This document shows positions 1 through 8,351 of a DNA stretch of 48,852 nucleotides, piece by piece. The notes beneath the pieces were generated by a model. The model had not been told where the DNA came from. It saw only the letters and a list, made by a program, of their open reading frames with translations, and made no database searches. How positions within the stretch are numbered: position 1 is the first letter of the stretch; each line of letters begins with the position of its first letter. This DNA comes from Rhizobium sp. J15 (lineage in GTDB: Bacteria; Pseudomonadota; Alphaproteobacteria; Rhizobiales; Rhizobiaceae). The position numbers and the translations under genes were made by a program. The stretch spans positions 1 through 48,852 of the forward strand of contig NZ_NWSX01000046.1 in the NCBI RefSeq assembly GCF_002531825.1, read 5' to 3'.

Positions 1-269
1 CCAATCACGAGGAGGACCAGCCGGTGCATCTGCAGGTCAAGGACATCGCCCTGCAGAAGGCTTCCGAACTCGGCATCTATGCCGGCCCGTCGACGCGCTA
101 CTGTCCGGCCGGCGTTTATGAATGGGTGGAGAAGGACGGCGACAAGACATTCGTCATCAACGCCCAGAACTGCGTGCACTGCAAGACCTGCGACATCAAG
201 GACCCCAACCAGAACATCAACTGGGTGCCGCCGCAGGGCGGCGAAGGGCCTGTCTATCCGAATATGTGA
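1..269 (+). CDS. Electron transfer flavoprotein-ubiquinone oxidoreductase, C-terminal end (partial)
   Basis: The reading frame is open from the left edge (codons begin at base 3) and stops at 269, so only about the last 88 residues are present. They contain a ferredoxin-like 4Fe-4S site: CPAG near the start, then NCVHCKTCDIKDP, followed by the terminal segment NWVPPQGGEGPVY. This is the typical C-terminus of ETF:ubiquinone oxidoreductase, the membrane-associated flavo-iron-sulfur protein that passes electrons from electron transfer flavoprotein to ubiquinone during fatty-acid and amino-acid oxidation. The Met at base 24 is internal and not the start. The FAD and quinone domains lie outside the window. 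The identification rests on the cysteine spacing and the characteristic C-terminal sequence. Confidence 0.93.
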   Translation, partial: NHEEDQPVHLQVKDIALQKASELGIYAGPSTRYCPAGVYEWVEKDGDKTFVINAQNCVHCKTCDIKDPNQNINWVPPQGGEGPVYPNM

Positions 270-404
270 CGTGGATCGGCATCGCGGCCGACAATTTCAC
301 GTGCTGACGTCTTCGTGATCGGCCGTTCGCGGCCGCTCTTAGCCATTCGTTAACCATAATTTCCTTAGCTTGCGACATCTTCTTGACGCACTAAGGACAC
401 ATTC

Positions 405-1019
405 ATGACGATCTCCCGCCGGGGCTTTCTGATTGCTCTGCCTCTTGTTGTGGCCGGCTGCTCTTCGACCGGTTTGAACAGTCAGACGAATTACGCAGCG
501 CTTCCCGATGAAAGGTTTCCGCTGAAGCAGGTGCCGATCGACAGGATCAAGCCGGAGCTTCGGCGTCAGGAAGTCGCCTACGACACCGCGCATGCGGCGG
601 GCACGATCGTCGTCGATACGCCGTCGCGCCGCGCCTATTATGTGCTTGGGAACGGCCGGGCGATGCGCTACGGCGTCGGTGTCGGTCGCGAGGGGCTGGC
701 ATTTGCCGGCAACGCCTATGTCGGGCGCAAGGCCGAATGGCCGAGCTGGACCCCCACCGAAAACATGCAGCGCCGCGAGGAGCGCTACCGCAGGCTCGCC
801 GGCGGCATGCCGGGCGGCCCGAACAATCCGCTCGGTGCACGGGCGATGTATCTCTATCGCGGCGGCAACGATACGCATTTCCGCATTCACGGCACAAACC
901 AGCCGGAATCGATCGGCCTTGCCATGTCGAGCGGCTGTATCCGCATGATGAACCACGACGTGATCGACCTCTACAGCCGCGTCGATGTGGGCGCCAGGGT
1001 CGTCGTCGTCCAGGCTTGA
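405..1019 (+). CDS. L,D-transpeptidase (YkuD domain) lipoprotein
   Basis: The protein has 204 residues. A twin-arginine-like start (SRRGFL) leads into a hydrophobic stretch and a lipobox ending at Cys19 (VVAGC), so it is probably an exported lipoprotein. The YkuD catalytic signature is present: IHGT around residue 161 and SSGCIRM with the nucleophile Cys178 and the following Arg180. These enzymes act in the periplasm, forming 3-3 cross-links in peptidoglycan or attaching proteins to it. Which reaction this one catalyses cannot be told from sequence. It is transcribed alone and ends in front of a strong hairpin shared with the convergent transporter gene. Confidence 0.93.
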   Translation: MTISRRGFLIALPLVVAGCSSTGLNSQTNYAALPDERFPLKQVPIDRIKPELRRQEVAYDTAHAAGTIVVDTPSRRAYYVLGNGRAMRYGVGVGREGLAFAGNAYVGRKAEWPSWTPTENMQRREERYRRLAGGMPGGPNNPLGARAMYLYRGGNDTHFRIHGTNQPESIGLAMSSGCIRMMNHDVIDLYSRVDVGARVVVVQA

Positions 1020-1040
1020 GCGAGCGAAGCGGATTCATTG

Positions 1041-1076
1041 AAAAAGCCGCCGCAGCGATGGCTGCCGGCGGCTTTT
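1041..1076. terminator. Bidirectional rho-independent terminator
   Basis: An 11-bp perfect stem, AAAAGCCGCCG at 1042-1052 pairing with CGGCGGCTTTT at 1066-1076, has a 13-base loop. The A-run on the left and T-run on the right let it terminate both the L,D-transpeptidase gene (plus strand) and the EamA transporter gene (minus strand) that converge here. Confidence 0.85.
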
Positions 1077-1102
1077 GACTTGGGGCGGCTGACGCTGGCG
1101 CG

Positions 1103-2008
1103 TCAGTGACGGCGTGCGGCAATCCCGGTCGAGAGCGCCACGCCGATGCCGGTGATCACGGCGGCGCTGATTTCGGCGGTGCCGACCGTTTCGCCGAGCA
1201 GGAAGCCGCCGCCGAGCGTGGCCAGAACCGGCGTCAGCGCCGTGAAGGCGGCGGCCTGCGTTCCGCCGAGGGTGCGCACGGCCGTGCCATAGGCGACCAT
1301 GGCGACGAGGCCGGAAAGAACACCCTGGCTCAGCACCTGCAGGCCAATTTCCGGAAGCGGCGCTTGCGGCAGCGAAATGCCGAAGACGAGGGCCAGCACG
1401 GCCATGATCAGGAAGGACCAGACGGCAATCAGTGCGCTCGCCTGAATGGCCGTCAGGCCCGAGCGGCGGAAGGCATGCGTATAGCTTGCCCAGAGCACCG
1501 CGCCGGCCGGCAGCAGGACAAAGCTCGTCCAGGGCAGCGAGGCATCGGCCAGGCTGCGGGCGAGCAGGATGAGGACACCGCCGACGATTGCGAGCAGCCC
1601 GGCGATGCGCGTGACATCGGGCCGTTCCCGAAACAGCAGGATGCCGATCAATGCTGTGGCAAGCGGCATCGAGCCGCCGAGCAGGATGCCCGAAGAGGCG
1701 GCCGGTGTAGAGTGAATGGCAAGCGTCGTCACCAGGAAGAAGATCGCGCCGCAGCCGGCGACCATGATCGCCAGCAGATGAAGCGGCAGGCCCTTCGGCA
1801 GCAGGCCGATCCGAAGCCAGACGGGCGAAAGCGCGAGCGCCGGAATGCCGAAACGGATGAGCCCGATATCGATCGGGCCGAGCGATGTCGCGGCGCTGTG
1901 GCGGGTCGCCAGAAACCAGGTCGCCCAGATCAGCACGGTAATGGTGCCGGCGGCATAACCGAGGGACTGCGAAGGCGATTTGTCGTTTGAAAATGCGATC
2001 GTGCTCAT
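1103..2008 (-). CDS. EamA/DMT-family transporter
   Basis: A 301-residue hydrophobic protein with about ten predicted membrane segments arranged as two repeated EamA halves, which is the usual size and layout of the drug/metabolite transporter superfamily. Features include GYAAGTITVLIWATWFLATR at the N-terminus and LGGTQAAAFTALTPVLATLG in the second repeat. Such proteins export amino acids or other small metabolites from the inner membrane; the substrate cannot be read from sequence. It is divergent from the Lrp/AsnC-type regulator at 2154, an arrangement that commonly means the regulator controls the exporter in response to an amino acid. Confidence 0.9.
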   Translation of the reverse strand: MSTIAFSNDKSPSQSLGYAAGTITVLIWATWFLATRHSAATSLGPIDIGLIRFGIPALALSPVWLRIGLLPKGLPLHLLAIMVAGCGAIFFLVTTLAIHSTPAASSGILLGGSMPLATALIGILLFRERPDVTRIAGLLAIVGGVLILLARSLADASLPWTSFVLLPAGAVLWASYTHAFRRSGLTAIQASALIAVWSFLIMAVLALVFGISLPQAPLPEIGLQVLSQGVLSGLVAMVAYGTAVRTLGGTQAAAFTALTPVLATLGGGFLLGETVGTAEISAAVITGIGVALSTGIAARRH

Positions 2009-2153
2009 CGTCCTAATCCTTTCCTCCGTCCGGATCCTGCCCGGTTGAAAGAAAGATTAGCGCCAGATGCCGGGGCATGTCCTTGCTATCTGTGGCTTGA
2101 AAATCGTGCTATACGCAATATTCTGCCAAATGATGCCGATGGATATTATAAAA
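2009..2153. promoter_or_regulatory. Divergent promoter region between EamA transporter and Lrp-type regulator
   Basis: These 145 bases separate two divergent starts and must hold both promoters and any Lrp operator. The stretch from about 2095 to 2153 is AT-rich compared with its surroundings and is the likely regulator-binding part. No clean consensus hexamer pair could be assigned. Confidence 0.4.
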
Positions 2154-2627
2154 ATGCCAAATCTCGATAAATTCGATATCGCCATCCTGAAGTGCCTGCA
2201 GGAAGATGCGCGGGCCACCAATGTCGAGATCGCCGAGAAGGTGAACCTTTCGCCGTCGCCCTGCCTGCGCCGCATCCGCAATCTTGAGCGAACAGGCATC
2301 ATCCGCGGTTACACCGCCGATATCGACCGCAAGGAAGTCGGTCTCGGCCTGACCGTCTTCGTTGAATTCAAAGTGGTCCATCACAGCCGCGAAAATTCCG
2401 AGGCGCAGCAGCAGGCGCTGCTGGCCATTCCGGAGATCGTCTCCTGCTTCCTGATCTCGGGCACGGCCGATTTCCTCGCCGAAGTGGTGGTGGAGGATCT
2501 CGCCGCCTATGAACGGCTTCTGACTGAGACTCTGCTGACCCTGCCCAATGTCAGCGACATCCGCTCGAACTTCGCGATCCGCAGTATCAAGACGCATGGG
2601 CCGTTGAAACTGCCTGAGGGGAAATGA
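2154..2627 (+). CDS. Lrp/AsnC family transcriptional regulator
   Basis: From the ATG at 2154 the protein has 157 residues, the normal size of the family. The N-terminal winged helix (NLDKFDIAILKCLQEDARA, then VEIAEKVNLSPSPCLRRIRNLE) carries the typical Lrp helix-turn-helix. The C-terminal half is the RAM/AsnC ligand-binding, oligomerising domain (ISGTADFLAEVVVEDLAAYE). Upstream in-frame codons for 29 more residues exist (from 2067), but that stretch is not Lrp-like and family members normally begin at M-x-N-L-D, so the start at 2154 is preferred even though no strong ribosome-binding site is visible. It is divergent from the EamA transporter, its probable target. Confidence 0.9.
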   Translation: MPNLDKFDIAILKCLQEDARATNVEIAEKVNLSPSPCLRRIRNLERTGIIRGYTADIDRKEVGLGLTVFVEFKVVHHSRENSEAQQQALLAIPEIVSCFLISGTADFLAEVVVEDLAAYERLLTETLLTLPNVSDIRSNFAIRSIKTHGPLKLPEGK

Positions 2628-2657
2628 TTTCCCAATAGTTTTTCTCGCTAATAAAAA

Positions 2658-2794
2658 CCCCTCCCCAACCCCTCCCCACAAGGGGGAGGGACTCATCTGG
2701 GGCACCGTCTCGCTCCCTATCAAGGGTCAATATTTGGGCTGCTGGTGCGGCAGTTTAAGCCCCTCCCCCTTGTGGGGAGGGGTTGGGGAGGGGG
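2658..2794. repeat. Intergenic repeat element with 33-base terminal inverted repeats (copy 1)
   Basis: The ends are inverted copies of each other: CCCCTCCCCAACCCCTCCCC... at 2658-2690 and its reverse complement at 2760-2794. Each arm also contains a small internal hairpin (CCTCCCC-acaa-GGGGAGG). About 69 bases of unique sequence separate the arms. The same arms occur at 33034-33188. The element lies between the ends of the convergent Lrp and mgtE genes and encodes nothing. Confidence 0.85.
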
Positions 2795-2802
2795 CTTGGG
2801 TG

Positions 2803-4176
2803 CTACAGCAGCGTCCCGCTGAGGATGAGCAGCGCCACCGAGAAGTAGATGACGAGCCCGGTGACGTCGACCAGCGTGGCGACGAAAGGTGCCGAGGCAC
2901 TGGCCGGATCGAGCCGGAGCTTCTGCAGCACGAAGGGCAGCATCGAGCCGCAGATCGAGCCGAAGGTGACGATCCCGATCAGGGCGGCAAACACCGTGAT
3001 GGCGACCATCTGCCAATGCGGGCCGTAGTCGTAGAGCCCGGCCGTCTGCCAGAAGACGATACGGACGAAGCCGACGAGGCCGAGGATCGCGCCGAGCACG
3101 ATGCCCGTGGGGAGCTCGCGGAAGAGCACCTTCCACCAGTCCGAAAGCTTCAGCTCGCCGAGCGCCAAGGCCCGGATGATCAGCGACGTCGCCTGCGAAC
3201 CGGAATTGCCGCCCGAGCTCATGATCAGCGGGATGAACAGCGTCAGCACGACCGCCTTTTCCAGCTCGCCTTCGAAATGCTGCATGGCGCTTGCCGTCAG
3301 CATCTCGCCGAGGAAGAGCGCGGCGAGCCAGCCGGCGCGCTTGCGGATCATGCCGGCGAAGCTGATCTTCATATAGGGCTGGCCGAGCGCTTCCATGCCG
3401 CCGAACTTCTGGGCCGCTTCCGTCGTATCGGCGATCATCGTATCGATCACGTCGTCGACGGTGACGATGCCGAGCATCTGCCCATGTTCATCGGTCACAG
3501 GCAGAGCGAGCAGATCGTGCTTGCGGATCAGCCGGGCGACATCCTCCTGCTTCATCAAGGGATCGGCCGAAACGGGCGCGCCCTTCTGAGCCACCGTCAG
3601 GATGGAGGCGTCGGGCTCCCCAGTGATGAGGCGGCGCAGCGTCACCACATGCATCAGTGCATGGCTCACCTCGTCGAGCACATAGATGGCATAGACGGTC
3701 TCGCGCGAGCGTTCGACCTGGCGCACATGGTCGAGCGTCTGGGCGACGGTCCAGCTGTCCGGCACGCTGACGAATTCCGTCGTCATGATGCCGCCGGCCG
3801 TGCGCGGCGGATAGCCCATCAGGTGCTGGATCGCGATGCGAACCGGCTCGTCGAGGCTGGCAAACAGACGGGCGCGGGTCTCGCCGTCGAGTTCGAGCAG
3901 CACGTCGGCGACACGGTCGTTGGACATGCCGTGCAGCAGCCGTGCGGCATCCTCTGCGCCGAGCAGCGCAAGGATCTCAGCGGCGTTGCGAAGCTCCGGC
4001 CGGTCGAGGATATTGACGGCAAAATCCAGCGGCATGCCTGATAGCACGCGTCCGGCATCCTGCACGGTGAGCGCGTTCAAGGCTTCGACGCGTTCAGCGA
4101 TCGTTGCGCCGCGGCTGTTGTTGATGAAGGCACGGGCGGCATGGCCTGCCCGGAGTGGGAAGCGATTGATGTTCAT
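2803..4176 (-). CDS. mgtE: Magnesium transporter MgtE
   Basis: The 457 residues have the three-part MgtE layout: an N-terminal MgtE superhelical domain (about 20-135; repeated LSGMPLDFAVNIL-type helices), a pair of CBS domains (about 140-265; VTDEHGQMLGIVTVDDVIDTM), and a C-terminal membrane domain of five helices (about 290-457) with the conserved MSSGGNSGSQA segment that lines the pore. MgtE is a Mg2+-selective channel in the inner membrane, gated by Mg2+ bound to its cytoplasmic domains. The gene is monocistronic and is preceded by an unusually long, structured leader. Its 3' end abuts a repeat element. Confidence 0.95.
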   Translation of the reverse strand: MNINRFPLRAGHAARAFINNSRGATIAERVEALNALTVQDAGRVLSGMPLDFAVNILDRPELRNAAEILALLGAEDAARLLHGMSNDRVADVLLELDGETRARLFASLDEPVRIAIQHLMGYPPRTAGGIMTTEFVSVPDSWTVAQTLDHVRQVERSRETVYAIYVLDEVSHALMHVVTLRRLITGEPDASILTVAQKGAPVSADPLMKQEDVARLIRKHDLLALPVTDEHGQMLGIVTVDDVIDTMIADTTEAAQKFGGMEALGQPYMKISFAGMIRKRAGWLAALFLGEMLTASAMQHFEGELEKAVVLTLFIPLIMSSGGNSGSQATSLIIRALALGELKLSDWWKVLFRELPTGIVLGAILGLVGFVRIVFWQTAGLYDYGPHWQMVAITVFAALIGIVTFGSICGSMLPFVLQKLRLDPASASAPFVATLVDVTGLVIYFSVALLILSGTLL

Positions 4177-4380
4177 TGAGGCTCGCCTTTCCGTCGATCC
4201 GCCGTAGCGTCCGACGAGCGAGCCGACAGGAGTCGGTCAGCGCACGAGGGCCGCGTACGGCAAAGGCAATCGACTGCTACTGTCGCTTGGCATCTGAGTG
4301 ATGGCTCCGTTGAAATCCGTGGAAGACGAGTGTCATCCACGTGTCATGCTAGGTGGTCCCGAACGCGGAATAAGTCAAGC
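4177..4380 (-). promoter_or_regulatory. Long structured leader/promoter region of mgtE
   Basis: About 200 bases precede mgtE without coding content. Read on the minus strand they contain at least two clear hairpins: CCGAC-tcct-GTCGG at 4229-4242 and CGTGGA/TCCACG (12-base loop) around 4319-4342. A TTGACT hexamer at 4374-4379 could be a -35 box, but the best -10 (TAGCAT) is 21 bases away, which is too far for a good promoter. I do not recognise a known riboswitch class here. Confidence 0.4.
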
Positions 4381-4429
4381 GGGGTAAACGCTTAACGCCA
4401 GAATGTCGCACCCTGGGCGGGCCGCATTA

Positions 4430-5665
4430 TCAGGCTGAGGCGCCCTGCGGGCTGCGGCTGCGCCGCTCCAGGCGCGCCGAGGCTGCGAAGACGAAAAGAC
4501 CGAGGAAGGAAAGTGCCGCGCCGACATAACCGGTTGCCGCAAAACCGTAGCCCCAGGCGATGACGAGGCCGCCGAGCCAGGCGCCGATCGCGTTGGCGAT
4601 GTTGAAGGCGGAATGGTTGGAGGCGGCCGCAAGCGTCTGCGCATCGGCGGCGACATCCATCAGCCGCGTCTGCAGCGCCGGGCCGGCGGCAAAACCGCAA
4701 CCGACCAGGAAGACCGAGAGGCCGAGCATATAGGGGTTGGCGGCGGTCAACGAGAAGGTGGTCAGCACGACGATATTATAGACGAGCGAACCGCCGATCG
4801 TGCCGAGCAGCGACTTGTCGGCAAGCCACGAGCCGATGAAATTGCCTGCATTCATGCCGACACCGAAAAGCACCAGCATGATCGCAACCGCGCTTTCCGG
4901 CAACATCGCGACTTCGGTCGTCGTCGAGGCGATATAGCTGAACATCGCGAACATGCCGCCATAGCCGACGGCGGCAATGCCGAGCGTCAGCCACACCTGC
5001 GGCCGGCGGAAGGCGCCGAGTTCGCGCAGGAAGCTCGCTTCTTCGGAAACCCTGTCCTTCGGAACGTAAATCCAGATCAGCGCCACCGTCAGCAGGCCGA
5101 CGATGCCGACCGACCAAAACGCCACCTGCCAGTCGAGCGACTGGCCGAAAAACGTCGTCAGCGGCGTGCCGAGAAGCGTCGCGACGGTGAGCCCGAGCAT
5201 GACGCGTCCGACAGCGCGTGCCCGCCGATAAACCGGCACCATCGAGGCGGCGACGAGGGCGGCGACGCCGAAATAGGCGCCGTGCGGCAGGCCGGTGACG
5301 AAGCGCAGGACTGTGAAGGATTCGAAGGTCGGCGCCACGGCGCTTAATATATTGCCGATGGCAAAGACCAGCATCAGCGTCAAAAGCAGCGTGCGGCGCG
5401 CCATCTTCGCGGCGAGCACGGCAATGACGGGCGCCCCGACGACGACGCCGAGCGCATAGGCGCTGATGACGTAGCCGGCCTGTGGCGTCGTGACGGAGAA
5501 AGTCTTGGCGACATTGGGCAGCAGTCCCATGATCGCGAATTCGCCGGTGCCGATGCCGAAGCCGCCGCAGGCGAGCGCCAGTTGAACCAAGGCTACGGTC
5601 GTTGCCGACGGCAGCTCGTCCTCCGGCTGGGTTCCGATGGAATCATTGATGGCGATCTCACTCAT
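4430..5665 (-). CDS. MFS transporter, AraJ/DHA1-type exporter
   Basis: A 411-residue protein with about 12 membrane helices. N-terminal features are typical of AraJ-like drug:H+ antiporters: GTGEFAIMGLLPNVAKTFSV, then YVISAYALGVVVGAP and the G-x3-D/R-type loop AAKMARRTLL between helices 2 and 3. The start at 5665 is chosen because GAGGAGCTC lies directly upstream; the frame stays open for 16 more codons but these are arginine/proline-rich and unlike a membrane protein. The substrate cannot be inferred. The gene is divergent from the lipid kinase at 5968. Confidence 0.9.
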   Translation of the reverse strand: MSEIAINDSIGTQPEDELPSATTVALVQLALACGGFGIGTGEFAIMGLLPNVAKTFSVTTPQAGYVISAYALGVVVGAPVIAVLAAKMARRTLLLTLMLVFAIGNILSAVAPTFESFTVLRFVTGLPHGAYFGVAALVAASMVPVYRRARAVGRVMLGLTVATLLGTPLTTFFGQSLDWQVAFWSVGIVGLLTVALIWIYVPKDRVSEEASFLRELGAFRRPQVWLTLGIAAVGYGGMFAMFSYIASTTTEVAMLPESAVAIMLVLFGVGMNAGNFIGSWLADKSLLGTIGGSLVYNIVVLTTFSLTAANPYMLGLSVFLVGCGFAAGPALQTRLMDVAADAQTLAAASNHSAFNIANAIGAWLGGLVIAWGYGFAATGYVGAALSFLGLFVFAASARLERRSRSPQGASA

Positions 5666-5967
5666 GAGAGCTCCTCGGGACGGTTTTCTGCTTGGCAATG
5701 GCCTCAGGCGCAAGCGCGGCCGCGAGGCGATCGTGATACATGGCGGGAAGGGGAGACGATCTCTCCGATATCTGATCTATCCGTGATATACGGGTGGGCG
5801 TCGAGTGCATTTTTCGCAGTGCAGCGTCCTGCTATGTGCATATGTCCGTTGCAATATTTGCATTTCTGCTATTCTTGCGGAAAAGCGGCTGTGCTTGAAA
5901 TCCCCAATGCCGCAACCATCTCAGGGGCAAAGGCAGGAGCAGTTCCGCGCCAGGGACGGGAGCCCGT

Positions 5968-6912
5968 ATGAAGCTTGTAGGCTTTTTCAATCGCGACGGC
6001 GGCACCTTCAGGACCACCGACATGGCGGCCTACGAAAAGAGGGCGGAGGCGGCCTTTCGGGATGCCGGCCATGATTTCGATGCCATCGTCTTTTCGGGCA
6101 AGGAAATCATTCCCGCGATGGAACGGGCAGCCAAGCGCGACGATATCGACGGCATCGTCGCCGGCGGTGGCGACGGGACGATTTCGGCGGCGGCGTCGAT
6201 CGCCTGGAAGAACGGGATTGCGCTCGGCGTCGTACCGGCCGGCACCATGAACCTTTTTGCCCGCTCGCTGCGCGTCCCGCTCGATATCTGGCAGGCGCTC
6301 GATGTATTGGCTTCCGGGGAAGTCGATAATGTCGATATCGCCAGCGCCAACGGCCGGCCCTTCATCCATCAGTTTTCGGCCGGTCTGCATGCCCGCATGG
6401 TGCGCTACCGCAATGCCTACAGCTATCGCTCGCGGCTCGGTAAGATACGGGCAAGCACCAAGGCCGCTCTCGGCGTGATCTTCAATCCGCCTGAGTTCGA
6501 GGTGGAGTTCGAGGCGGCCGGCATGCGGGAGCGCCGCTGGGTCTCGGCAATCTCCGTTTCCAACAATCCCTTCGGCGAAAATGCGCTGCTTTATGCTGAT
6601 AATCTCACGAGCGGCGAACTCGGCTTCTATACGGCAAACCCGCTGAAGCCGCTCGGCGTTGCCCGCCTCGCCATCGACATGCTGCGCGGCAAGGTGCGCG
6701 AGAATGCCGATGTCATGGTGATGCATCCGGCCGAGGTACACCTGCATTTCCCGAAACTGCGCCGCAAGGCCAATTGCGTCATGGACGGCGAATTGTTGCC
6801 GCTCCAGCGCGATGTTTCAATCCGGCTGCATCCGGGCGAGCTGAAGGTCCTCGTCAAGCAGGGGCTCGCCGCCCAGGTGAATGCCGATGAACGTCGCGAG
6901 CCTGCTGCTTAA
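5968..6912 (+). CDS. Diacylglycerol kinase family lipid kinase
   Basis: The 314 residues match the DAGK/YegS/LCB5 family. The nucleotide-binding signature GGGDGT is at residues 66-71, followed by GVVPAGTMNLFARSL (residues 88-101), the conserved P-x-GT-x-N-x-x-AR segment that completes the active site. The C-terminal beta-rich domain ends with VMDGELLPL, the usual D-G-E motif. These cytoplasmic or membrane-associated enzymes phosphorylate diacylglycerol or related lipids with ATP; the lipid substrate is unknown. The gene ends only 3 bases from the convergent glutamine-synthetase-like gene. Confidence 0.9.
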   Translation: MKLVGFFNRDGGTFRTTDMAAYEKRAEAAFRDAGHDFDAIVFSGKEIIPAMERAAKRDDIDGIVAGGGDGTISAAASIAWKNGIALGVVPAGTMNLFARSLRVPLDIWQALDVLASGEVDNVDIASANGRPFIHQFSAGLHARMVRYRNAYSYRSRLGKIRASTKAALGVIFNPPEFEVEFEAAGMRERRWVSAISVSNNPFGENALLYADNLTSGELGFYTANPLKPLGVARLAIDMLRGKVRENADVMVMHPAEVHLHFPKLRRKANCVMDGELLPLQRDVSIRLHPGELKVLVKQGLAAQVNADERREPAA

Positions 6913-6915
6913 GCT

Positions 6916-8268
6916 TCAGAGCCGCGGCAGATAGGTGCGGTAGTCGAAATCCGAGACGGTGCGCAGATGCGCGAGCGCTTCCTTGCGCTTGGTGTCGCCG
7001 TAGAGCGCCTGGTAGCGCGCACCGAAGATATCGGCGATGAAGGGCGAGGCGCGGAAGATCTCGACCGCGCTCAGGAAATCATGCGTCAGCCGCGCCGTAT
7101 TTGCCGGCGTATGCGAAGGCGTCGTCTCCTCGCCGGGATCGAGCTCGCCGTCGAGACCGATGAGCATGCCGCCGAGGATCGCCGCAAGCAGCAGATAGGG
7201 ATTGGCATCGGCGCCGGCGACACGATGTTCGATGCGCGCGGCCGGCCCGTCCTTATCGGGTATGCGGATCGCGGTTCCGCGGTGGCCGGTGCCCCAGGTG
7301 AGATCGACGGGCGCGAAGGAGCCCGGCTGGAAGCGCCGGTAGGAATTGGCGAAGGGGGCGAAGACAAGCTGCGCCTCGCGCATCGTCGCAAGCAGGCCGG
7401 CCGCGACCGATTTCAGCAGCTTCGGTTCGCCGCCCCTGGCATCGAGGATATTGCGGCCCTGGCCGTCGATGATGCTCGCATGCACATGCAGGCCGGAACC
7501 GGCATGTTCGGAATAGGGCTTGGCCATGCAGGTTGATTTCAGCCCATGGCGGCGCGCCGCCTGCTCGGCGATGCGCTTGAGATAAAGGCAATCGTCGGCC
7601 GCCGCCAGCGCATCGGGGCGGTGCAGGAGGTTCACCTCGAATTGGCCGGGACCGAACTCCGCCGTCGTCGCATCCGCCGGCAGTCCCTGCGCTTTGGCAT
7701 AGGCTCTCAGCGTCCCGAGGTAATCGTCGAGTGCATCGACGGCGCTCATGTCGTAGAGCTGGAAACCGTTCGGTTCGCCGCGATAGGTGAGGCTTTCCGG
7801 CGGGGAGGGGCGTCCGGTCTCGCGCCAGTCCCCGGCCATGACGTAGAATTCCAACTCGGTCGCCACCACGGGTGTCAGCCCGCGCGCGGCATAGCGCTCC
7901 AGCACCGAAGCGAGGATGGCGCGCGGATCCATGAAGCTCGGGCTGCCGTCGAATTCGTGCATGGTGGCGAGCACCTGCATCGAGCCCTCCGGCGCCCAGG
8001 GCATCGGCGCGAGGCTGCGCCGATCTGGGATGACCTTGCCGTCGGGATCGCCGATCGTCAGCGACAGGCCGGTGATATCGTCATTGTCATCGCCCCAGAT
8101 GTCGAGCGATTGTGTCGAGGTCGGCAGGCGGATGTCGCCGGCCCAGACCTTGCCTTCGGCGCCTGATGGAAGCTGCTTGCCGCGAAGGTCGCCGTTCATG
8201 CCGACGATCAGGATCTCGAAGCGCGGATCGCCGCCCTCGGCCTTGCCGTCCATCCTGTCGCTCGCCAT
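6916..8268 (-). CDS. Glutamine synthetase family protein (gamma-glutamylpolyamine synthetase-like)
   Basis: A 450-residue protein of the glutamine synthetase fold. It shows the beta-grasp N-terminus and the catalytic domain with ATELEFYVM (metal-binding glutamates), the H-containing loop GSGLHVHASI and the NSYRRFQPGSFAP segment that matches the family's NSYKRL region. Paralogues of this kind (PuuA/GlnA3 group) ligate glutamate to putrescine or other amines rather than to ammonia. The start at 8268 follows a strong GGAGG; upstream in-frame codons to 8346 lack such a site. It is divergent, with an 83-base gap, from a class III aminotransferase, which supports a role in polyamine or amine catabolism. 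The true amine is unknown. Confidence 0.88.
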   Translation of the reverse strand: MASDRMDGKAEGGDPRFEILIVGMNGDLRGKQLPSGAEGKVWAGDIRLPTSTQSLDIWGDDNDDITGLSLTIGDPDGKVIPDRRSLAPMPWAPEGSMQVLATMHEFDGSPSFMDPRAILASVLERYAARGLTPVVATELEFYVMAGDWRETGRPSPPESLTYRGEPNGFQLYDMSAVDALDDYLGTLRAYAKAQGLPADATTAEFGPGQFEVNLLHRPDALAAADDCLYLKRIAEQAARRHGLKSTCMAKPYSEHAGSGLHVHASIIDGQGRNILDARGGEPKLLKSVAAGLLATMREAQLVFAPFANSYRRFQPGSFAPVDLTWGTGHRGTAIRIPDKDGPAARIEHRVAGADANPYLLLAAILGGMLIGLDGELDPGEETTPSHTPANTARLTHDFLSAVEIFRASPFIADIFGARYQALYGDTKRKEALAHLRTVSDFDYRTYLPRL

Positions 8269-8351
8269 GGCCTTGAAAATCCTCCGGGACAAGGCCAAGC
8301 TCCTATCCCATCGACAACAGCCTTTCAATCCGCGAAGGTCTTTCACCAGTC

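Noticed and set aside
2734..4041. 435-codon plus-strand frame opposite mgtE
   Set aside because: Composition (repeated AE, DD, HR) and antisense position to MgtE indicate a shadow frame.
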